Positions 34,501-41,637 of a stretch of DNA of 64,000 bases are shown piece after piece; the first letter of the stretch is position 1; every line of letters begins with the position of its first letter. The position numbers were made by a program, and so were the translations under genes. The stretch is from Sphingopyxis sp. GW247-27LB (GTDB taxonomy: Bacteria; Pseudomonadota; Alphaproteobacteria; Sphingomonadales; Sphingomonadaceae), in NCBI RefSeq assembly GCF_002277025.1, contig NZ_NIWD01000015.1, forward strand, positions 365,792 through 429,791, read 5' to 3'. Under the pieces are notes generated by a model. The model was not told the origin of the DNA and ran no database searches. It saw nothing but the letters and a program-made list of their open reading frames with translations.

Positions 34501-35084
34501 CGATCCGAGTTCGGGCAGCCGCCAACGGCGATACGATCGGCGTCTTCGATCTTCCTCTCGAAGATCACGAACTTGGCCTTGCTGTTCCCGCAGTCGAAAC
34601 CGGGACCCTGAATCGCTCTGCATCGATACTGATCCAGGCGGGGTTCAATTCGAGGCTCGCCGCAATCAAGGCCGTCACGGATACCGGCGCAACCTTCCAT
34701 ACCGGGCAGGAGCTTCGGCATTGGCTGAACTCCGAGGCAGTCGAGGCATGGAGTGCACTGCCCGATTGGCCGACCGCAGAAACCAAAGCGATGTGGATAG
34801 ACTTTGTGCAAAGCTTCACGCCGCGTGACAATCGCACCTGGGCCGACCGGCGATATTGGGCGAACGTAACATGGCTGAACGCCCCTCCACCGTCCGGCAC
34901 GCCGGTCCAGGTTCACCATTGGACAGGCCAACCACGGGTGCTCTCGGCCGACGGAACCCCGCTTGGTACGGTGCAAGGTGCGCTCAACCCAGGCCGAGCC
35001 GGATTGCTGCGCGCTCAGGTTGCTCAAGACGTCAGCAAGATCGACATCATTTATCTGGGGCCAGCCGACCTTTCGGGCGCGTGA
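31566..35084 (+). CDS. hamB: HamB, superfamily II helicase of Hachiman defence
   Basis: 1172 residues from ATG 31566 (MPTTPEAIAADIAE); an in-frame TTG at 31560 is possible. Walker A is SLPTSAGKTRIAE with Lys335, Walker B is FDEGHMIGL with Asp431 (DEGH instead of DEAD), and motif VI is NVIGRAGRAYVD near residue 698. A roughly 300-residue N-terminal region and a long helical C-terminus flank the helicase core, as in HamB. The gene overlaps hamA. Together they form a complete two-gene Hachiman system. Identification rests on the DUF1837/helicase pairing and motifs. Confidence 0.85.
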   Translation: MPTTPEAIAADIAEAATAGFRGRLIARGQARAIIWRDGILPPDAPDFAPQLSYDLHSHGYALLGLGLRLRELGGDETRARVAFEQAATALEAVIAKGNREEVDRDFHFVMAASSYHLAHLSARAYSLLGIVEDDENFSPIERVLAQLMRRNFAALRASVLDYRASGEGSDARIAAAIQAKLEQIGDATDPIDGGHDFLFEGLDTALIDAFLAAMSLFILALERGERVLLDQALERLHVSLAICSELNLLPQWWAHRIAIHLLSDLWSNSFHEKVPLLPIGGEAAEWPQLRELFITLLQRRPKAEIDLWPSQIEAATRAVDQSDDLVVSLPTSAGKTRIAELCILRCLAGGKRVFFITPLRALSAQTETTLLRTFGPLGKTISALYGSIGVSGFDEDAIRERNIVVATPEKLDFALRNDPSLLDDVGLLVFDEGHMIGLNEREVRYEVQIQRLLRRPDAHERRIVCLSAILPDGNQLDDFAGWLRRDHPGGLIKNDWRPTRLRFGEVIWGSPTARLNLRVGDERPWVQRFLTGFAPPDWIPPKRRRTKLFPGDQRELCLATAWRLIEDGQTVLIFCPLRRSVEPFADVIVDLHERGALRSLLEADPAVLGTAIALGEEWLGPDSAILKCLRLGVALHHGALPTAYRKEVERLLRDNVLKVTISSPTLAQGLNLSATAVIMHSLHRNREMIEVSEFKNVIGRAGRAYVDVEGMVLFPMFDDIAKKRRNWEALITDLGAREMESGLVRLVAALLARMRERIGGDLDLLVEYVVNNAAAWTFPEVANEKPEDRARALADWERHVATLDTAVLSLIGENDIPDEGIEAALDTILQSSLWQRRLLRQNEPVQQALKAGLVSRSRLIWSQSTAERRRGYFLAGVGLSTGQALDAIAADANNLLVQANGAILQNDADAAIVAITAFAELVFGFYPFMPDSMPANWRDILRAWLLGQPMAMIAAGQESETLQFIEGGLVYRLPWAMEAIRVRAAANGDTIGVFDLPLEDHELGLAVPAVETGTLNRSASILIQAGFNSRLAAIKAVTDTGATFHTGQELRHWLNSEAVEAWSALPDWPTAETKAMWIDFVQSFTPRDNRTWADRRYWANVTWLNAPPPSGTPVQVHHWTGQPRVLSADGTPLGTVQGALNPGRAGLLRAQVAQDVSKIDIIYLGPADLSGA

Positions 35085-35151
35085 TTCGCTAAGGCTCGCC
35101 TGCCAAGCGTCCCAGCTGTTTCAGCATATTGGCTAGGTGCGAACTCAATGC

Positions 35152-35913
35152 TCACATTTCGATCCAGAGATGGTCGATCCGGATGCTGTTTTGGCCGGCC
35201 AACCGTGCGTGATTGGATTGCAATGACGCAATTCTCGCGACCGTATTGTGCTCCACGATGTTGAGCTTGTCAGCGGCTGACCAGCCTTCGACGGCATCTC
35301 TTTCCAACCCGTCAATCCATTCGTCGATTTGAACGGCCCATGCAGCGATGTTTCGTGCCTGCACATAGCCGATCATGGCGGCCCGAATTTGGTTCGCGGC
35401 ATGATGCCCCGCCTTGAATCGCTGGATGCCGCCCGTCGTGCTGAAGCGGCTGTAGAGATACTCTCGCTCGTCACGGCCAGTTCCGATCGGCGTCGGCAGC
35501 CGCTTGCATTCGATGGGGAGGAGTGCTTGGTATTCAGTATACTGACGGCCGTTGATCCAGATGACTGATCCGCTTGGCGCTACCACAAGGTCGATCGAAC
35601 GCCGAGCATCGGTTTCATCCGGTTCTTCTCGCCTGAATTGCAGAAAATCCCAGCCGGGAGCGTGGCGGCTTGCACTTGTTAGGCGCGAACAAAGCTGGGC
35701 GGTCAATCCTACTTCCCCAGTCTGCGCAGGCCTGGCCGGATCGTTCCGCCAACCAGGGAGAACGCTGCCGATGAAGTCTACAAGCGACGAGAGCCATTCG
35801 TCAGGAAGGTGAACTCCGCTATCAAGCGATCCCGTTTGAGCTCGGCCATCGCCGTCATCCGCGAGCACGCTAGAAACCCTGTGCGCGAAGATCTGCGAGG
35901 ACGTCATCCGCAT
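35152..35913 (-). CDS. Putative PD-(D/E)XK nuclease next to the methyltransferase
   Basis: 253 residues if started at ATG 35913, which overlaps the methyltransferase stop by 44 bp; ATG 35907 or GTG 35868 (no overlap) are alternatives, and no strong ribosome site decides. I do not recognise the family. Motifs TGEVGLTAQL (Glu67), RRSIDLVVAPSG (Asp108) and LLPIECKRLP (Glu135-Cys-Lys137) give the Glu...Asp...ExK layout of PD-(D/E)XK nucleases. Translational coupling to the methyltransferase suggests a restriction-modification pair. It ends 67 bp from the hamB stop, facing it. Confidence 0.6.
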   Translation of the reverse strand: MRMTSSQIFAHRVSSVLADDGDGRAQTGSLDSGVHLPDEWLSSLVDFIGSVLPGWRNDPARPAQTGEVGLTAQLCSRLTSASRHAPGWDFLQFRREEPDETDARRSIDLVVAPSGSVIWINGRQYTEYQALLPIECKRLPTPIGTGRDEREYLYSRFSTTGGIQRFKAGHHAANQIRAAMIGYVQARNIAAWAVQIDEWIDGLERDAVEGWSAADKLNIVEHNTVARIASLQSNHARLAGQNSIRIDHLWIEM

Positions 35914-38755
35914 CGCGCAACGCGATCGATCGTGTCCAGAACCGATGGCGGTCAGGCTTCAGCAAGAACACGAAGCCCTTGTCGTAAATTCTGGTGATGC
36001 GCGTGACCGTCAGACCGGAACTGCGACGCTCATGGAGAAGAGCATCAAGGCGATCGCGCAGTTCGTCGGCACCTGACCAGTCGATGGCACCGTCACCAAA
36101 TGCATAGGCCTTGCAAATGGCGCCCGACCAGTGCTGGAACTGAAGGGTACGTAGCGGGTTGCGCGAATAGATAGCATTGATCTGGTTGGTGAAAACCTCG
36201 TCAAAACCGTCGAGCGCTTCGGCGGGCGCCGCCTGCATCACGGGAGCGGCAGTCCCAAGCCGGATGAATTCACGTTGATACGAGACGATATCCTCAGCGA
36301 TTATCCGTTCGTTTTGACTGAGATCGAGATTCTCGTCCTCCGGATAGGGTAGGGCGAGAATGTCAGCTCCCAATATCGCAGTCGCTCGCTGGACAAACAG
36401 ACTAGCGCTGATGCCAGCGACGTATGCCCTGAGAACGGTTTGCTCTCGGCGTAGCCAAGCCTCAATCGCCGCGAGCTGTTCCTTGTCAGTTTGGTCAGCT
36501 GCAAAGCCCAGAATGCGATGCTTGTAGGTCAGATAATGACCAGTCCACATCGCGTGATGAAGATCCTCATTTTCCTTGATCAAGAGAAATGGCGACGTGA
36601 ACCTCGCAGCTGTCTTGGTGTCCTTAATCGGTCGATTGGGTACGGTTTCGAACGCTTCAACATCAATACCAGCTTCGGACAACGCTTCCGTCGGCAGCAG
36701 CGGCTTGCCAATGAGATGGTCTGCCGGTCGGGAAATGCCCTTGAGACCGGCAATATATCCTTCCCCAAAGTCCCAACCCCGTTCCGCCGCGAAGTCCCTT
36801 AGCGTCGGATAACCGCGCAACCGCTTGATCAGATCGTGGACACGACTGCCGCCGAGTAGGTTGGCACGCCAAATGTCTCGTGACCGTTCGGCGTCTTCGT
36901 TTTTGAGCCAATGCAGGTCGTAATAGTCAATGTCGAAGCCTTGCTCCGCCGTGGCACGGCCATTACGCCGAAAAACCGCATGGAGCAGACGGCTGTTGGG
37001 GCCTGGCTTCTCAGCCTCGGCGATCACCACCACAATCTTTGGGTCAGCCTCGCCCTTCTTAAACAGCCCGCGGACAGAGACGAAATCCAGAACCTCCCGG
37101 ACTCTCCAGCGAGCGAAGAATGTCCGGCGAAATGCGAGGGCGTGCTGATTGTAGAGAAAGCCCGAGGGTTCGACCATCGCCAGCACGCCGTTCGGCGCCA
37201 GCATCTCCATCGCATCGTGCAGGAAAAGATAGGCGAGCTGTTTGTCTGCCAACGCGCCATGCACCTTCGTGTAGGCAGCATAGCTCCGTTTCGACCCATC
37301 CGTCGCCAAAGAAGATTCAAAAGGCGGATTGCCGACGATCGCCGCCACCGGCGCTTTGACCAACCCTTTCGCCTTCGCGTCGAAAAAACAGCTATGGTGC
37401 AGGGTCACGTCGGCCAGCGGTGGGAATAGCTTCACGCTGGATCGGATTTCTTCAGGTTGAAGCGCGTCGCAGAGGCTGAGGCACAAGCTGAACGCAGCTA
37501 GCTCGACAGCGCCGTCCTCTAGATCGATGCCGTGCACGCGCTGGAGAAGCGGGTGCAGTTCGTCGATGCCGGGCCGTTCCCAGTCATGCCGCCAACGCCA
37601 ATGCAGAACGAGCCGCCTATAGGCTTCAACCAAAAATACGCCTGACCCGCAGGCCGGATCGAGAATTACACCGTCTCCAGCCATGAGCTTGTCGAGCCGA
37701 TCCCAGCTCAGCGTCTCCTCCAGCATCAGCCGGACAAGAGCGGGTGGGGTGTAGATGGAACTCGAAGCATCCTTCACGAAAAGCTGGTAAATATTGCTGA
37801 TCAGTTCGACCGGCAGGTCACGGAACGAATAAAGCCGCCAGAGGCTGAGCTGGCCCGTGCTGTCCTCATAGCCCTCGACGAGACGCGCGTAGCTCGTGAG
37901 TTCGGTGCTTACCGCGAGGGCAGCGCGTTCCTCGTCTGTCAACTTGAAGACGTGGCCATTGAAACGCTCTTCGAGCGCTTCGAGCAGGCTGACCAGCGCT
38001 GCGCCGTCGCCCAAGACCTCGAAAAAACGGCTAGCACCTTCGCGGGCCCTTGCGAAATCTGCAGGCAAGAGAACTGATCGTTCTTCAAGATAGGCGATCA
38101 ACAACGATAGGATCAGCAAGCGTCGGCGAAGGCGCGGCGTGAGAAGCTCTTGTTCCGTGAGCTGCTTGGCCAGCGCGCGCACCTCTTCGACAAGCGTGCG
38201 ATGCGCTGCCTTTTGGGCTGAGAGCATGAGCTTGCAGGCGCCGGGATCGTCCCAGATTGTTCCATTCTGGATGCGAGCAGCATCCCACCAGACGTCCTGC
38301 GCGGCGATTTTGGCACCAATCAGCAGCGTTCGAATAGGCTTGCAGATCAGTACGTCGTCTGCCCCGGCGAAGTCAGGCTCGTGGGCGCAGCGGAAGAGCT
38401 GGATGCACCCCGGTACGGTGCGATAAACGAGGGGAACACCGCCCCAGCTCCAGAGGCGCTTGTGGAGTTCTGCGAAGCTGTTGTCGTCCAGATCATCGCT
38501 CGCATCGTAGATGAAGGCCTGCGGCACAGGCGCTCGCCCGTGGCGCTCAGCTTCAAAGAATACCGCTCGCGCGCCATAGGATTGCGCCTTCTCCATGATG
38601 GCGACTTCTTCAGGCGGTCGACCGCTGCGATCATAATCTTCGACTGCCACCAAGCCATCAAGGCTGGGCAGACCGCGACCATCGCTGATTGAAAACAGCC
38701 AATCGGCCGTACCCTGAGTGGCAGCAGCTACCTCCCATGTCATAGCTGGCACCAC
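35870..38755 (-). CDS. Eco57I/PglX-like class I adenine-N6 DNA methyltransferase
   Basis: 961 residues. Motif I is DPACGSGVFLVEAYRRL (Asp366) and motif IV is NPPFESSL (Asn476), defining an amino-methyltransferase of adenine. The N-terminus (AVFFEAERHGRAPVPQAFIYDASDDLDD ... LHKRLWSWGGVPLVYRTVPGCIQLFRCAHEPDF) is shared with the large Eco57I-type methylases. The C-terminal 300 residues probably recognise DNA (GLKGISRPADHLIGKPLLPTEALSE). No nuclease motif is obvious within it, so the nuclease would be the downstream gene. It starts 40 bp after the RHH gene on the same strand. Recognition sequence unknown. Confidence 0.8.
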   Translation of the reverse strand: MVPAMTWEVAAATQGTADWLFSISDGRGLPSLDGLVAVEDYDRSGRPPEEVAIMEKAQSYGARAVFFEAERHGRAPVPQAFIYDASDDLDDNSFAELHKRLWSWGGVPLVYRTVPGCIQLFRCAHEPDFAGADDVLICKPIRTLLIGAKIAAQDVWWDAARIQNGTIWDDPGACKLMLSAQKAAHRTLVEEVRALAKQLTEQELLTPRLRRRLLILSLLIAYLEERSVLLPADFARAREGASRFFEVLGDGAALVSLLEALEERFNGHVFKLTDEERAALAVSTELTSYARLVEGYEDSTGQLSLWRLYSFRDLPVELISNIYQLFVKDASSSIYTPPALVRLMLEETLSWDRLDKLMAGDGVILDPACGSGVFLVEAYRRLVLHWRWRHDWERPGIDELHPLLQRVHGIDLEDGAVELAAFSLCLSLCDALQPEEIRSSVKLFPPLADVTLHHSCFFDAKAKGLVKAPVAAIVGNPPFESSLATDGSKRSYAAYTKVHGALADKQLAYLFLHDAMEMLAPNGVLAMVEPSGFLYNQHALAFRRTFFARWRVREVLDFVSVRGLFKKGEADPKIVVVIAEAEKPGPNSRLLHAVFRRNGRATAEQGFDIDYYDLHWLKNEDAERSRDIWRANLLGGSRVHDLIKRLRGYPTLRDFAAERGWDFGEGYIAGLKGISRPADHLIGKPLLPTEALSEAGIDVEAFETVPNRPIKDTKTAARFTSPFLLIKENEDLHHAMWTGHYLTYKHRILGFAADQTDKEQLAAIEAWLRREQTVLRAYVAGISASLFVQRATAILGADILALPYPEDENLDLSQNERIIAEDIVSYQREFIRLGTAAPVMQAAPAEALDGFDEVFTNQINAIYSRNPLRTLQFQHWSGAICKAYAFGDGAIDWSGADELRDRLDALLHERRSSGLTVTRITRIYDKGFVFLLKPDRHRFWTRSIALRDADDVLADLRAQGF

Positions 38756-38795
38756 AATGCTGGTGCGGCGTGCCTCGGCTGACCCTCATGCATGA

Positions 38796-38987
38796 TCATT
38801 TCTGCCGCTGCTTCTTCGAGAGTGCGTAACCTTCCCGGAGAAGATCGGTCATGCTTATCCCTTGGGCCACGGCGAACCCTTTGAATTCTTTCTTGAACTC
38901 CGGATCGACTTTGAAGTTGAGGGAAGTACCTTTGCCGGAGTCCGTGCCTGCATCGTTGGCGGGCGCAGCCGCTTGTCTGTTAGCCAT
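38796..38987 (-). CDS. Small ribbon-helix-helix protein, ParG/CopG-like
   Basis: 63 residues from ATG 38987 (MANRQAAAPANDAGTDSGKG); the longer frame to 39278 lies inside copG. The C-terminal SLNFKVDPEFKKEFKGFAVAQGISMTDLLREGYALSKKQ is a ribbon-helix-helix domain with a flexible N-terminal tail, as in ParG-type centromere-binding proteins that partner a ParA ATPase. No ParA gene is present; the next gene is the methyltransferase. It could be a partition adaptor left without its ATPase, or a regulator. Candidate binding site: inverted repeat 39045-39088. Confidence 0.65.
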   Translation of the reverse strand: MANRQAAAPANDAGTDSGKGTSLNFKVDPEFKKEFKGFAVAQGISMTDLLREGYALSKKQRQK

Positions 38988-39044
38988 CGAGCCCCCTTCA
39001 CCTTCGCGGTCGGCCCAGTCCGACCTTGATTTTCTCCCAGAATC

Positions 39045-39088
39045 CCAGATTTCTGGCTTTCTTGCAACCCGGAAAGCCAGAAATCTGG
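39045..39088. repeat. Perfect 17-bp inverted repeat between two RHH genes
   Basis: Left arm CCAGATTTCTGGCTTTC (39045-39061), 10-nt loop, right arm the exact reverse complement (39072-39088). Each arm contains a smaller palindrome (CCAGA-N2-TCTGG), so two dyad sites face each other. It begins 3 bp after the copG stop and lies 57 bp before the RHH start. Candidate operator or centromere-like site; it could also act as a terminator for copG, although no U-run follows. Confidence 0.65.
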
Positions 39089-39090
39089 AA

Positions 39091-39510
39091 TTAGCTCCTA
39101 TGTCCCTTCGGCGCAGCCTCCTTGAAGAGCCGGGTGCCTGTTTCCAGCTTTCGTGCCAGCGCCTCGACAAACCCTTCATAGCGTTCCTTACCCTGGGCCT
39201 GCGCAGCCGCCATCGCGGACTCCGGCAACGGCGGGTTGGCGGTGAGCCAGAACCTGACAAACAGCGCCAAGGCCTCATTCGTCACTTCGATCTGAAATTC
39301 CAGCCGCTCATTCTGCTTGGTCAGCCGGTCAAGGCGCCGAGTGACTGCCGCCTCCATGCGTTCGGAGCCATCGGGCGAAAGGAACGACGCAATTGCGGTC
39401 TCGACAATCGACGCCTGCGTCGCACGCTTGCGGATAGCAAATTCGGCGAGTTGCCGGGAGATGTCCGGCGGCAGGCGGAATGTGTGTTTGATACGGTTGC
39501 CGGACTTCAC
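39091..39510 (-). CDS. CopG-family DNA-binding protein of the transfer region
   Basis: 139 residues. N-terminal ribbon-helix-helix: IKHTFRLPPDISRQLAEFAIRKRATQASIVETAIASFL, followed by a helical region with RMEAAVTRRLDRLTKQNERLEFQIEVTNEALALFVRFWL. Overlaps the traG stop by 4 bp. Such proteins sit between traG and trbB in this element type and probably act at oriT or regulate transfer genes. Confidence 0.85.
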   Translation of the reverse strand: MKSGNRIKHTFRLPPDISRQLAEFAIRKRATQASIVETAIASFLSPDGSERMEAAVTRRLDRLTKQNERLEFQIEVTNEALALFVRFWLTANPPLPESAMAAAQAQGKERYEGFVEALARKLETGTRLFKEAAPKGHRS

Positions 39511-41501
39511 AGCTCAATTCCGTCGCCGGGATCGAGCGACGCCCGCCGTGCATTGCCGCGCATCCGGTCCTGCAGGCGGCGGTTCCGCACGGCATCATCG
39601 TCGGTTTGCTCGTCACGATCAAAGTCGAACTCCTTGGCAACCGGTTTGGGCGGTGGCGCGATGTCCTCGTGGATCGGCAGTTCGGGTTCGGTGCGAATCC
39701 CAGCATTTTCGGGATCGCTCTCGGGTTCATGCTTACCCGTTCCCCTGCGCTTTATTTGTGCGGGCATCTTGGCCACCAACCCCTGCCAATCGTGACGCGC
39801 CCCTGCTTCCTTGGCGGTGGCGCGGACCTCGGGTGGAGACATAACCCGGGCGGCAAGTCGCCGGTCGCGGAAGTATTGCGCTTTCTTCGCTCGGATCGGA
39901 TGAGCACCTGCCATCATCACGATCTCATCGGTTTTAGGAAGCTCCTGGATCTCGCCCGGGGTGAGCAGCGATCGGGCGGTCTCCGACTTGGAGATCATCA
40001 GATGGCCAAGCCAGGGCGACAGCCGGTGCCCGGCATAGTTCTTCATGGCGCGCAGCTCAGTTGCCGTGCCCAGCGATTCCGAGACGCGCTTGGCCGTGCG
40101 CTCGTCGTTGGTCGCAAAGCAGACGCGAACGTGGCAGTTGTCGAGGATCGCGTTGTTCTGGCCGTAGGCGTGCTCGATCTGGTTCAATGACTGCGCGATG
40201 AGGAAGGCTTTCATCCCGTACCCAGCCATGAACGCCAGTGCGCTTTCGAAGAAGTCGAGCCGCCCGAGCGCCGGAAACTCATCGAGCATGATGAGCACCC
40301 GCTGGCGCTTGGCGTCGGGCGCCAGTTCCTCGGTCAGCCGGCGACCGATCTGGTTGAGCAGCAGCCGGATCAACGGCTTGGTGCGGCTGATGTCTGATGG
40401 CGGGATGACAAGGTAAAGCGTCGCAGGCCGCTTGGCATCGACCAGGTCGGCAATCCGCCAATCGCACTGCCGCGTCACATGCGCAACCACTGGATCGCGA
40501 TAGAGGCCAAGGAACGACATTGCGGTCGAGAGTACGCCGGAGCGTTCGTTTTCGGACTTGTTGAGGAGTTCGCGTGCTGCGCTGGCGACGACGGGGTGGA
40601 CGCCGTCATCACCCAGATGCGGTGTCATCATCATCGCCGCGAGTGTGGATTCGAACGAGCGCTTGGGATCGGACAGGAAGGCAGCGACGCCTGCCAGTGT
40701 CTTGTCAGGCCCGGCGTAGAGAACGTGCAGGATCGCGCCGACCAGCAGCGAATGGCTGGTCTTTTCCCAATGATTGCGCTTTTCGAGGCTGCCTTCGGGA
40801 TCGACCAGCACGTCGGCGACATTCTGGACGTCGCGTACTTCGCAGACACCGCGCCGCACTTCGAGCAGCGGATTGTAGGCAGCGGACTCGGCGTTGGTCG
40901 GGTCGAACAGCAGCACCCGGCTGAAACTGGAGCGGTAGCCAGCTGTCAGCGTCCAGTTCTCGCCCTTGATATCGTGGACGATTGCCGAACCTGGCCAGGT
41001 CAGCAGGGTCGGGATGACAAGCCCGACACCCTTGCCGCTGCGGGTGGGCGCGAAACACAGAACATGCTCGGGTCCGTCATGGCGCAGATACTGGTTGTTG
41101 AACTGGCCGAGCACGACGCCCTTGTCGTCGAGCAGGCCTGCGGCCCTGATCTCTCGGCCGTCCGCCCAGCGTGCCGTCCCATAGGTGGCCGCCGTCTTCA
41201 TTTCGCGGGCGCGCCAGACCGACATGCCGATCGCGACGATGATCGAGGCAAAGCCGCCGGTGACCGCGATCATTCCGCCGGTATTGAAGACGTGCGGCGC
41301 ATAGGCATCGTAGCTGAACCACCACCAGAAAAAGTCATAGGGCCGATAGACCGGCCAACCCAGCAGCTCGAACCAGGGCGTGCCCAGCTCAGGCTGGTAG
41401 CCAAGCGCTGATGCCGTCCACTGCGTTGCGCTCCAGATGCCGGTCAGCACGAGCAGGAACACGGCGAGGATCTGTCCCCAGAGGATCTTGGTCGCAGCCA
41501 T
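39507..41501 (-). CDS. traG: TraG/VirD4 type IV coupling protein
   Basis: 664 residues from ATG 41501 (MAATKILWGQILAVFLLVLTG). Two N-terminal membrane helices, then the ATPase with Walker A APTRSGKGVGLVIP (about residues 150-163) and Walker B VLIMLDEFPALGRLDFFE. The C-terminus contains the usual PEVRATAKEAGARHDWQGLVAK tail. Couples the relaxosome to the Trb channel. Downstream of the relaxase and overlapping copG. Confidence 0.95.
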   Translation of the reverse strand: MAATKILWGQILAVFLLVLTGIWSATQWTASALGYQPELGTPWFELLGWPVYRPYDFFWWWFSYDAYAPHVFNTGGMIAVTGGFASIIVAIGMSVWRAREMKTAATYGTARWADGREIRAAGLLDDKGVVLGQFNNQYLRHDGPEHVLCFAPTRSGKGVGLVIPTLLTWPGSAIVHDIKGENWTLTAGYRSSFSRVLLFDPTNAESAAYNPLLEVRRGVCEVRDVQNVADVLVDPEGSLEKRNHWEKTSHSLLVGAILHVLYAGPDKTLAGVAAFLSDPKRSFESTLAAMMMTPHLGDDGVHPVVASAARELLNKSENERSGVLSTAMSFLGLYRDPVVAHVTRQCDWRIADLVDAKRPATLYLVIPPSDISRTKPLIRLLLNQIGRRLTEELAPDAKRQRVLIMLDEFPALGRLDFFESALAFMAGYGMKAFLIAQSLNQIEHAYGQNNAILDNCHVRVCFATNDERTAKRVSESLGTATELRAMKNYAGHRLSPWLGHLMISKSETARSLLTPGEIQELPKTDEIVMMAGAHPIRAKKAQYFRDRRLAARVMSPPEVRATAKEAGARHDWQGLVAKMPAQIKRRGTGKHEPESDPENAGIRTEPELPIHEDIAPPPKPVAKEFDFDRDEQTDDDAVRNRRLQDRMRGNARRASLDPGDGIEL

Positions 41502-41637
41502 CGGTTTCTCCTTGTCCGCAAGTCCAATCATTGGTTTGCGGGCGGGTGCAAGACCGGCAGACCCGACAGCGTAACGTGGCGAAAAACGACTAGGTTTGGC
41601 GAAGAGGCCGAGATGCAGTGCGGCGACAGCGCACAGC

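Noticed and set aside
30803..35084. Druantia or Zorya-type system
   Set aside because: HamA has DUF1837 nuclease motifs and only one helicase partner; no DUF4338, MotAB-like or DUF1998 components are present.
35152..38755. Type I restriction-modification system
   Set aside because: There is no HsdS specificity subunit or HsdR helicase-nuclease; the methyltransferase has the Eco57I/PglX-like N-terminus and is paired only with a small nuclease.
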